Below are positions 7,588-13,933 of a DNA stretch of 16,354 nt, one piece after another (position 1 is the stretch's first letter; the number at the start of each line of letters is the position of its first letter). Under the pieces are notes generated by a model. The model had not been told where the DNA came from. It worked only from the letters and a program-made list of their open reading frames with translations, and searched no databases. The DNA is from an uncultured bacterium (GTDB lineage: Bacteria; Planctomycetota; Phycisphaerae; Phycisphaerales; SM1A02), in NCBI GenBank assembly GCA_903938205.1, contig CAJACJ010000348.1:1-16354 (forward strand), written 5' to 3'. Made by a program: the position numbers and the translations under genes.

Positions 7588-7645
7588 ATCGCTGGAAAAA
7601 TCACAGACTGCATTTTGCAAATACGAATGCGTTTCACACTGCGTA

Positions 7646-7687
7646 GCGCATATCAAATGCGCCCGCGGAAAGTGGTGATGAAACCAC
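7646..7687. terminator. Two small hairpins between convergent genes
   Basis: Between the ATPase stop (7587) and the lipoprotein stop (7704) lie two perfect inverted repeats. One is GCGCAT/ATGCGC with a 5-base loop (7646-7662), the other GTGGT/ACCAC with a 6-base loop (7672-7687). Neither is followed by a T tract on either strand, so they are not classical intrinsic terminators. Their place suits 3'-end formation or mRNA stabilisation for both transcripts. Confidence 0.35.
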
Positions 7688-7703
7688 GAAGATGCGCGCG
7701 AAA

Positions 7704-8189
7704 TTATTTTGCGCCGTTGGCGCGAACAGCGTCCAGAATTTCATCGGCTTGAGCTTCGCTGATTCCGTCCGCTCCAATGCGCACAATCATCTGTTGTGAC
7801 AAAGGCGCCACCAAAATGGCGACGTACACAATCTGGCCTTTCAACATCAATGCCAACAAATCACGCAGATGAGAACCCGTGTCGCTCTGTAAACCGCTGC
7901 GTGAAGAAACTTTGACAGTGAGATATAGAAACTTATCCCCCGAGTTGGATCGCGCCGCGTTTGTAATATCTGAAAGTCGCAGAATGGGGTCGGGAGCAAC
8001 CCATAATTTTCCGCCGCCTTTAACCACTTCAAGGTTGGACATTTCCACAAAGCCTGGCAAATGTTTTTCACTTGCCAAGTGCCACTCCAACTGAAATGGA
8101 GGGCGAACTGGATCAGATTGAGACGGGGATTTGCACCCACACAAAACCACAATAGCCAACAAACCCGCGGCAATTGGCAACATTCTCAT
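7704..8189 (-). CDS. Putative lipoprotein with SecD P1-head-like domain
   Basis: The 161-residue product starts with a lipoprotein signal: a short charged start, a hydrophobic stretch and a lipobox LCGC with the probable lipidated C19. It should be membrane-anchored on the outer face of the inner membrane or in the outer membrane. Residues from about 60 on follow the order seen in the periplasmic P1 head of SecD. The elements are a segment LRLSDITNAARSNSGDKF, a strand, a helix after the SDTGSHLRDLLALML region, a KGQIVYVAILVAP strand, a strand with RIGADG, and the final EAQADEILDAV helix. There are no SecD transmembrane segments, so it is not SecD itself. This likeness is by pattern only. The start codon overlaps the fbaB stop by 4 bp (ATGA), so it is translationally coupled to the aldolase; the reason for that pairing is unknown. 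Confidence 0.75.
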   Translation of the reverse strand: MRMLPIAAGLLAIVVLCGCKSPSQSDPVRPPFQLEWHLASEKHLPGFVEMSNLEVVKGGGKLWVAPDPILRLSDITNAARSNSGDKFLYLTVKVSSRSGLQSDTGSHLRDLLALMLKGQIVYVAILVAPLSQQMIVRIGADGISEAQADEILDAVRANGAK

Positions 8190-9256
8190 GCGATTGTGAT
8201 CCCGCTATCCAAATAGACATCTTGGACGGCGTTGAGCAACTTCACACCGTCCACCATTGGCTTTTGGAAAGCTTTGCGGCCCGTGATCAAACCACTTCCA
8301 CCTGCGCGCTTGTTAATCACCGCGGTTCGTACGGCCTGCAACAAATCATCGCTACCAGACGCACCACCTGAATTGATCAGACCCGAACGACCGCCGTAGC
8401 AATTGAGCACTTGGTAGCGAGTGAGATCAATCGGATGATCGGTGCACAGGTCGGTGTAAATGCGCGGATCAAATTTTCCATAACTGGAATTGCCCATGTT
8501 CAAGGCCTGGTATCCGCCGTTCAATTCCGCCTGCTTTTGCTTGATAATGTCGGCTTCAATGGTCACGCCCAAATGATTGGCCTGACCCGTGAGATCGGCG
8601 CTGACATGGAAATCTTTTTCGGAGGTCTTGAAAGCGGGATTGCGCAGATAGCACCACAAGAAAGTGCACATGCCAAGTTGATGCGCCTCATAAAACGCGT
8701 TGGCCACCTCAATGATTTGGCGATCGGAATCTTCCGAGCCAAAATAAATTGTCGCGCCCACGGCGGCGGCGCCCAAGTTCCACGCTTCTTTCACCGATCC
8801 AAACATGATTTGCTTGAACTGATTTGGAAATGTGAGCAACTCGTTGTGATTCAATTTCACAAGGAAAGGAATTTTGTGCGCGTACTTGCGGCTGACCGAA
8901 CCCAGCACGCCAAAGGTGGTGGCGACACCGTTGCAACCGCCCTCCATTGCAAGCTTGACAATATTTTCGCCGTCAAAGTACAACGGATTCTTGGCGAAAC
9001 TTGCGCCCGCCGAATGCTCAATACCTTGATCGACTGGAAGAATGCTCATGTACCCGGTTCCCGCAAGACGACCATGGTCGTAAAACGATTGCAGATTGCG
9101 CAGCACTTGCGGGTTGCGATCCGAACCCATCCAAATGCGATCGACGAAATCTGGTCCAGGCAGATGCAAAAGTTTCTTATCCACTTTCGCCTTGTGCGTA
9201 AAAAGTGCTGCGGCTTCTGCGCCTAAAATTTCGGATGTCTTGCTTGCGGTTGCCAT
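8186..9256 (-). CDS. fbaB: Class I fructose-bisphosphate aldolase (FbaB/DhnA type)
   Basis: The enzyme cleaves or forms fructose-1,6-bisphosphate through a Schiff-base lysine in glycolysis and gluconeogenesis. The 356-residue product aligns almost end to end with E. coli FbaB as I recall it. Shared segments are LAGTGYMSILPVDQGIEHSA (catalytic Asp at 76), NPLYFDGENIVKLA, VKLNHNE, VGATIYFGSEDSDRQI, FHVSADLTGQANHL, ADIIKQK (Schiff-base lysine probably K239), CYGGRSGLINSGGASG, VINKRAGGSGLITGRKAF and the C-terminus VQDVYLDSGITIA. The start at 9256 is chosen because AGGAG stands 7 bases before it and MATASKTSEILG begins where the family begins; the frame stays open for 97 more codons upstream, but with non-protein-like sequence. 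The lipoprotein gene follows with a 4-bp overlap. Confidence 0.97.
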   Translation of the reverse strand: MATASKTSEILGAEAAALFTHKAKVDKKLLHLPGPDFVDRIWMGSDRNPQVLRNLQSFYDHGRLAGTGYMSILPVDQGIEHSAGASFAKNPLYFDGENIVKLAMEGGCNGVATTFGVLGSVSRKYAHKIPFLVKLNHNELLTFPNQFKQIMFGSVKEAWNLGAAAVGATIYFGSEDSDRQIIEVANAFYEAHQLGMCTFLWCYLRNPAFKTSEKDFHVSADLTGQANHLGVTIEADIIKQKQAELNGGYQALNMGNSSYGKFDPRIYTDLCTDHPIDLTRYQVLNCYGGRSGLINSGGASGSDDLLQAVRTAVINKRAGGSGLITGRKAFQKPMVDGVKLLNAVQDVYLDSGITIA

Positions 9257-9263
9257 GGTGTTG

Positions 9264-9268
9264 CTCCT
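9264..9268 (-). promoter_or_regulatory. Strong Shine-Dalgarno site of fbaB
   Basis: On the minus strand AGGAG precedes the ATG (9256) by 7 bases. It is one of the best ribosome binding sites in the window and fixes the fbaB start. Confidence 0.75.
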
Positions 9269-9341
9269 GTTGCGTGAGAATGTACCCGACATTTTGCAAG
9301 TGATGCGCGGCGGCGAAACGATTGAAATTCGCCGCTTGTTG

Positions 9342-9347
9342 TAGGCT
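9342..9347 (+). promoter_or_regulatory. Possible -10 box (TAGGCT) giving a leaderless mRNA
   Basis: TAGGCT ends 7 bases before the ATG at 9355, so the first transcribed base would be at or next to the start codon. No Shine-Dalgarno site precedes that ATG. The same hexamer is used in the candidate promoter at 5491. The only -35-like match (TTGAAA, 9322-9327) is 14 bases away, which is short. Confidence 0.3.
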
Positions 9348-9354
9348 TGTAAGC

Positions 9355-10353
9355 ATGCGTATTTACGCGGGCATTGACGAGGCGGGCTACGGACCACTGC
9401 TTGGGCCGATGACTGTTGCGTGCACCGCGTGGAGCACAGATGAAGCGCTGGGTTTGTGGCCCGATTTGTGGAAGCCGCTTTCAAGCGCGGTGTGCAAACG
9501 TCCGACGGATCACAAAGGTCGCGTTGCGATTGATGATTCGAAAACACTCAAGGGTTCAAAAGAAGCAAAGACGCACCCGCTTCGAAACTTGGAACGCGGC
9601 GTGTTGAGCACCCTTGACGCCATGACGCGCCACACGCGCTCTAAAGAAACCGAACTATTTCCGCTAAAAGAAAGCGATTTTCTGAAGTTGCTTGCATGCG
9701 GTCCCGCGGACGCGTTGCCCTGGCACAAGGAACTGCCTACCACTTTGCTGCCCATCGCCACCACGGGCGACGAGTTGCGGATCGCGGCCAATCGCATCAG
9801 CCTTGCCTTTGAAACTTCCGGCGCGCGGCTGGTGTGGAACCGCTGCACGATCATTGAGCCCGAGGAGTTGAATCAATTTTCCAAAGCGACCGGAAGTAAA
9901 TCAGCGGTCAGTGAGTTGGCGCTGCTGCGCATTTTGTGCGAGCTGCGAGAAAAATTTGCTGACGCGCAATTGTGCGTGGCGTGCGATCGACAAAGTGGAC
10001 GCACGCATTATTTCAAACCGTTGCAGCGCGCGTTTCCAGAGGCCATCATTCGCATTCATGAGGAGAACGACCGCGACAGTCGCTACGAAGTGATTGATGG
10101 CAAGCAAAATATGCTTATTTCTTTCGAGGCGGAATCGGAGCAACGGCATTTGCCAGTTGCGCTAGCCAGTATGACGGCGAAATATGTCCGCGAACTCAGC
10201 ATGAGCAGAATGAACGCATTCTTTGCAAATCTGCTTCCAGGCATTGCCCCAACCGCGGGATATGTGGAGGACGGTCGGCGATTTCTTGCCGTGATTCGTC
10301 CGCATCTGGAAAAATGGGGCTTGGATTTGGACCGACTTGTGCGCAAGATGTGA
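9355..10353 (+). CDS. Divergent RNase HII/HIII-like protein
   Basis: The 332-residue product opens with MRIYAGIDEAGYGPLLGPM, the first strand and catalytic Asp-Glu pair (D8, E9) of type 2 RNase H enzymes, which cut RNA in RNA-DNA hybrids. AIDDSKTL (59-65) matches the DSK motif. D211 in VACDRQSGR would be the third acidic residue. The block ESEQRHLPVALASMTAKYVRE (260-280) resembles the GD....AAASI.AK..RD segment, with E258 or E260 as the fourth acid, giving a DEDE set as in RNase HIII. The segment AGYVEDGRRF fits the GY.T..H region loosely. Differences are a GYG where RNase HII has GRG for ribonucleotide recognition, about 100 extra residues in the middle (about 90-200), and no TATA-binding-like N-terminal domain of RNase HIII. 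Activity is likely but unproven. The gene is divergent from fbaB with 98 bp between starts. Confidence 0.72.
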   Translation: MRIYAGIDEAGYGPLLGPMTVACTAWSTDEALGLWPDLWKPLSSAVCKRPTDHKGRVAIDDSKTLKGSKEAKTHPLRNLERGVLSTLDAMTRHTRSKETELFPLKESDFLKLLACGPADALPWHKELPTTLLPIATTGDELRIAANRISLAFETSGARLVWNRCTIIEPEELNQFSKATGSKSAVSELALLRILCELREKFADAQLCVACDRQSGRTHYFKPLQRAFPEAIIRIHEENDRDSRYEVIDGKQNMLISFEAESEQRHLPVALASMTAKYVRELSMSRMNAFFANLLPGIAPTAGYVEDGRRFLAVIRPHLEKWGLDLDRLVRKM

Positions 10354-10438
10354 GCCAATAAGGCTGATTTACTTGGGAATTTGCGCCATTTGAAGCGTTT
10401 GCGCATGTCCACCCATTGGTCCCCCTGCGCCGATTGAT

Positions 10439-10492
10439 TTCCAAGGGACTTCCAAGGGTTTTGAATGGTCGATTTGCATTGATTCAACCCTT
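10439..10492 (+). repeat. Short direct repeat and bulged inverted repeat upstream of fusA
   Basis: TTCCAAGGG occurs at 10439-10447 and again at 10450-10458, an 11-base period. Overlapping the second copy, AAGGGTT (10454-10460) plus GAAT (10463-10466) pairs with ATTC plus AACCCTT (10482-10492), an 11-bp arm with a 2-base bulge and a 15-base loop. The right arm runs into the candidate -35 of fusA, so it could be an operator or the end of the upstream transcript. There is no T tract. The rest of 10354-10546 shows no gene. Confidence 0.45.
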
Positions 10493-10520
10493 GACCTGAA
10501 CCCCACAAAATGCCTACTCT
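10491..10520 (+). promoter_or_regulatory. Candidate fusA promoter
   Basis: TTGACC (10491-10496) is followed after 18 bases by TACTCT (10515-10520). This is the best -35 in the window. The transcript would carry a leader of about 90 bases before the fusA start at 10619, including the hairpin at 10590-10605. Confidence 0.4.
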
Positions 10521-10589
10521 CTTCGATTCTTCACCGCAGGCGTCTTATGCGGATGAAGTCGAATTCTGGACGCACGCACACTTTTACAC

Positions 10590-10605
10590 GCCCCGACATT
10601 GGGGC
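10590..10605 (+). promoter_or_regulatory. GC hairpin just upstream of the fusA start
   Basis: GCCCC (10590-10594), loop GACATT and GGGGC (10601-10605) form a 5-bp all-GC stem ending 13 bases before ATG 10619, where the ribosome would bind. It resembles the terminator hairpin after fusA (both read CGCCCCGA...ATTGGGGC). Confidence 0.45.
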
Positions 10606-10618
10606 AGACGAGCTACAC

Positions 10619-12733
10619 ATGCCCATTGATCTGAACAAGGTTCGAAACATCGGAATTTGCGCCCACATTGACGCTGGCAAGACCACCGTGACGGAGCGCA
10701 TTCTTTTCTACACCGGCAAGATCCATCGCATGGGTGAAGTGCATGAAGGCACCGCCACCATGGACAGCCTTGAGGAAGAACAAAAGCGCGGCATCACCAT
10801 TCAAAGCGCCGCGACCACTTGCCCATGGGAATATGAGGGCGTTGAATACAAGGTGAATTTGATCGACACGCCGGGCCACGTGGATTTCACAATTGAAGTG
10901 GAACGATCGTTGCGCGTGCTTGACGGCGCGGTCGCCGTGTTTGACGGCAAGGAAGGCGTTGAAGCGCAAAGTGAAACCGTGTGGCGCCAAGCTGATCGCT
11001 ACGGTGTTCCGCGTTTGTGCTTGATCAACAAGATGGACAAACTCGGCGGAGACTTTGACTTCTCCTTCGGCAGTTTGAAGACGCGCTTAGGCGCAAACGC
11101 AATCGCCATTCAAGTTCCAAGTGGTGGCGGCGCAACCTTCAAGGGCATCGTTGATTTGATGCGCATGAAGGCCATGTACTGGAATCCAGCCGAACAAGGC
11201 AACGAAATTAAAGAGACCGAAATCCCCGAGGATTTCCTTGAAACTGCGCAGAAGTGGCGCACGCAAATGGTGGAAAATATCGCCGATCTTGATGACTCCC
11301 TCACGGAGAAATTCTTGACGGATCCATCCACCATCACTGTGCCTGAATTAAAGGCCGCGCTTCGCAAGGCAACCATTGGCCTGAAGTGCGCGCCAGTGAT
11401 TTGCGGTTCAGCTCTGAAGTACACCGGCGTGCAGAAAATTCTGGATGCGGTTGTGGATTACCTGCCCTGCCCAACAGAGCGTCCGCCAGTTGAAGGCGTG
11501 GATCCAAAAGATATTTCAATTAAACTTTCTCGGCCGCACAGCGAAGACGCGCCGTTCTCCGCCTTGGTGTTCAAAGTGGTCAGCGATGTCGCTGGCAACT
11601 TGACCTACTTGCGCATTTATTCTGGCAAGTTGGCCAAGGGCAGCCGCGTTCTCAATCCAGGAAATGGTCGACGTGAAAATGTCAGCCGCCTGTATGAAAT
11701 GCACGCGCAGAATCGCACCGCTCTTGATGAGACTGGTACCGGTCAAATCGTTGCGGTGGTTGGTCTGAAGGATTCGTTCACGGGTGACACATTGTGCGAC
11801 CCTGATCATCCGATCGTGCTTGAGCGAATGGTGTTCCCGGAGCCCGTGATTTCCATGAGCATCGAGCCAAACACCGCCGACGACAAGAAGAAGTTGGGCG
11901 AATCGCTCACCATCATCCGACGCGAAGATCCTTCATTCCGCAGCAATTACAACGATGAAACGGGCGAAACCATCATCAGCGGAATGGGTGAATTGCACTT
12001 GGAAATCATTAAAAACAAGCTCGTTCGCGACATGAAAGTGAATGTGACCGTTGGCAAGCCACGCGTGGCTTACCGCGAGACCATCACTGGAACCGCCAAG
12101 GATATTCGCGGTCTGTTTAAGAAGCAGTCCGGTGGTCGCGGTCAATACGGTGACGCCGTGGTGACCGTGTCCCCAATGACCAAGGAAGAAGCCGACGCCG
12201 AAGAATTGGTGATGAAGAATGGCGTTGTCTTTGAAGACAAGGTCAGCGGTGGTTCTATTCCGCGTGAATTTATTCCAAGCGTGGAGTACGGCGCGCGTCA
12301 AGCGGCCGCCAGTGGAATTCTTGGTGGCTACCCAGTGATCAACGTGCGTTGCCAACTTGTGTTTGGTTCATACCACGATGTCGATTCAAGTCAGATCGCG
12401 TTTGAACAAGCAGGCGCACTTGCGTTCCGTGAAGCATGCACGCGCGCTGGCTTGGCGTTGCTTGAGCCAATTATGAAGTTGGTCGTGACAACTCCTGACG
12501 AATTCTTTGGCAACGTGGCTGGCGATATCGCAAGCCGACGCGGTCAAATTATTGACAGCGAGTTGCGCGGCATCACCCGAATGATCACAGCGGAAGTTCC
12601 GCTCGCTGAATTGTTCGGCTACACCACCACGCTGCGCAGCATGACTCAAGGTCGTGCTTCAAGCGTGATGGAACCAGCGACCTATCGCATCATGCCTGAG
12701 CGCTTGAAGGATGAAGTGTTGGCGAAGGCTTGA
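10619..12733 (+). CDS. fusA: Translation elongation factor G
   Basis: EF-G is the GTPase that drives ribosome translocation and, with RRF, ribosome recycling. The 704-residue product shows the G1 loop AHIDAGKTT (15-23), switch I (GEVHEGTATMD ... EEEQKRGITI), the G3 motif DTPGH with catalytic H87, and G4 NKMD (137-140). Domains II-V follow with SGMGELHLEI, the domain IV loop SGGRGQYG and the C-terminal RGQIIDSELRG and YTTTLRSMTQGRA segments. The switch I and domain layout fit canonical EF-G. The start is placed at MPIDLNKVRNIGI because homologues begin there. The frame continues to ATG 10547, but the extra 24 residues are foreign to the family and span a hairpin. No strong Shine-Dalgarno site precedes either ATG. 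A strong intrinsic terminator lies 42 bases after the stop. Confidence 0.96.
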   Translation: MPIDLNKVRNIGICAHIDAGKTTVTERILFYTGKIHRMGEVHEGTATMDSLEEEQKRGITIQSAATTCPWEYEGVEYKVNLIDTPGHVDFTIEVERSLRVLDGAVAVFDGKEGVEAQSETVWRQADRYGVPRLCLINKMDKLGGDFDFSFGSLKTRLGANAIAIQVPSGGGATFKGIVDLMRMKAMYWNPAEQGNEIKETEIPEDFLETAQKWRTQMVENIADLDDSLTEKFLTDPSTITVPELKAALRKATIGLKCAPVICGSALKYTGVQKILDAVVDYLPCPTERPPVEGVDPKDISIKLSRPHSEDAPFSALVFKVVSDVAGNLTYLRIYSGKLAKGSRVLNPGNGRRENVSRLYEMHAQNRTALDETGTGQIVAVVGLKDSFTGDTLCDPDHPIVLERMVFPEPVISMSIEPNTADDKKKLGESLTIIRREDPSFRSNYNDETGETIISGMGELHLEIIKNKLVRDMKVNVTVGKPRVAYRETITGTAKDIRGLFKKQSGGRGQYGDAVVTVSPMTKEEADAEELVMKNGVVFEDKVSGGSIPREFIPSVEYGARQAAASGILGGYPVINVRCQLVFGSYHDVDSSQIAFEQAGALAFREACTRAGLALLEPIMKLVVTTPDEFFGNVAGDIASRRGQIIDSELRGITRMITAEVPLAELFGYTTTLRSMTQGRASSVMEPATYRIMPERLKDEVLAKA

Positions 12734-12751
12734 CCTTTCGCTGACGGCGCT

Positions 12752-13933
12752 ATGCCGAAGAGCACACTGAACACGATCCGCCCCGATGTCCAAATTGGGG
12801 CGGATCTTTGTCTTTTTTGGCTGAAAATTGCTGCAAGACTGGCTGTGCGCGGGCACGGATTTGTGGAGCCGAACCCCATGGTGGGTTGCGTGATTGTGGA
12901 CGCAAAAAAGAATTTGGTTGGCTGGGGATATCACCGCAAGATTGGCGGCGCGCACGCTGAGGTGGAGGCGTTGAAACGAGCGGGCGCGAAGGCGCGCGGT
13001 GCCACGGCGATTGTGACGCTGGAACCCTGCGCGCACTTTGGGCGCACACCGCCGTGTGTTGACGCGTTGAAGAACGCGGGCGTGGCGTGCGTGGTGTACG
13101 GTTGCGCCGATCCAAATCCAGATGCCGCGGGCGGCGCTGAGAAATTGCGCGCCCATGGAATTGAAACACATTTGTTGGAATGTGAGGAGACGCGCGAATT
13201 GAACGCGCCGTTTGTGAAGCGTGTTCGAACAGGATTACCGTGGGTCATGGCCAAGTGGGCGCAAACAGTTGATGGTTGCGTGGCCACTCGCGATTATGAC
13301 TCCAAGTGGATTAGTTGCGACCGCAGTCGGCGCATGGTGCACCGTGAACGCGGACGAGTGGACGCGATCTTGACTGGCATTGGAACTGTTATGCACGACG
13401 ATCCGCAACTGACCGCGCGCGAAGTGCGTCTAAGGCGAAACGCAATTCGCGTGGTGATTGATCCAGAGTTGGCGTTGCCGCTGAGCGCGGCGTTGGTGCA
13501 GACCGCGCGCCAATACAAAACGGTTGTGGCCACATTGGCGAAATCATTTTCAGAGCGTTCGGAACATCGGCGCGCGTTGGGCGACTTGGGCGTGGGATGC
13601 ATGAAGCAGCACTCGGATTTTCGTGGACTTTTGGCTGCTTTACGCAAGGAATATGGCGTGTCCACGGTCTTGGTTGAGGCCGGTGGTGGGCTGACTGGTG
13701 AATTACTCAAAGAAAATGTGATTGACGAGGCGTCGGTTTTTGTCGGACCAAAAGTATTGGGCGACCGCGAAGCCATTCATCCAGCGCGCGGACTTTCGCC
13801 GCTTTCAATTCATGATTCTATTTCGGTGCGATTGCTTTCGGTGCGTCGGCGCGACCAAGATGCCCTGCTGCATTATCGATTTGAGGAGCCAAAGAGCGCT
13901 GGCTCAATTGGAAACGCCAGCGTGGCTGGATAA
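12752..13933 (+). CDS. ribD: Bifunctional riboflavin deaminase/reductase RibD
   Basis: RibD performs two consecutive steps of riboflavin synthesis: zinc-dependent deamination of the pyrimidine, then NADPH-dependent reduction of the ribose. The 393-residue product has the deaminase motifs HAE (68-70) and EPCAHFGRTPPC (Zn ligands C93 and C102), preceded by NPMVGCVIV. The reductase domain begins near 164 with PWVMAKWAQTVDG and contains SKWIS, ILTGIGTVMHDDPQLT, RVVID, VLVEAGGGLTGELL and VGPKVLG. The family N-terminal helix begins at about residue 23 (WLKIAARLAVRG), and the only standard start before it is ATG 12752. The first 20 or so residues are therefore encoded across a complete intrinsic-terminator hairpin. 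The 3' end overlaps the convergent DUF4340 gene by 61 bp; the last roughly 20 residues look non-conserved. No FMN riboswitch or other rib gene is in the window. Confidence 0.93.
   Translation: MPKSTLNTIRPDVQIGADLCLFWLKIAARLAVRGHGFVEPNPMVGCVIVDAKKNLVGWGYHRKIGGAHAEVEALKRAGAKARGATAIVTLEPCAHFGRTPPCVDALKNAGVACVVYGCADPNPDAAGGAEKLRAHGIETHLLECEETRELNAPFVKRVRTGLPWVMAKWAQTVDGCVATRDYDSKWISCDRSRRMVHRERGRVDAILTGIGTVMHDDPQLTAREVRLRRNAIRVVIDPELALPLSAALVQTARQYKTVVATLAKSFSERSEHRRALGDLGVGCMKQHSDFRGLLAALRKEYGVSTVLVEAGGGLTGELLKENVIDEASVFVGPKVLGDREAIHPARGLSPLSIHDSISVRLLSVRRRDQDALLHYRFEEPKSAGSIGNASVAG
12775..12818 (+). terminator. Intrinsic terminator after fusA, inside the ribD 5' coding region
   Basis: A perfect 10-bp stem, GATCCGCCCC (12775-12784) with GGGGCGGATC (12797-12806), has a 12-base loop that can close by two further pairs (G-T, A-T). 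It is followed directly by a T-rich run, TTTGTCTTTTTT (12807-12818). It is the only textbook Rho-independent terminator in the window. It starts 23 bases inside the ribD frame. Confidence 0.85.

Noticed and set aside
8411..9226. 271-codon plus-strand open frame
   Set aside because: It is antisense to the highly conserved fbaB coding region, and its translation matches no family.
9257..9547. 97-codon N-terminal extension of FbaB
   Set aside because: The strong AGGAG site and family alignment fix the start at 9256, and the extension runs through the divergent promoter region into the neighbouring gene.
10547..10618. 24-residue N-terminal extension of EF-G
   Set aside because: Homologues begin near MPIDLNKVRNIGI, and the extra segment spans a non-coding-looking hairpin.
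12734..12830. FMN riboswitch controlling ribD
   Set aside because: Only 18 bases separate fusA and ribD, and the structure present is a simple hairpin without the conserved multi-stem RFN element.
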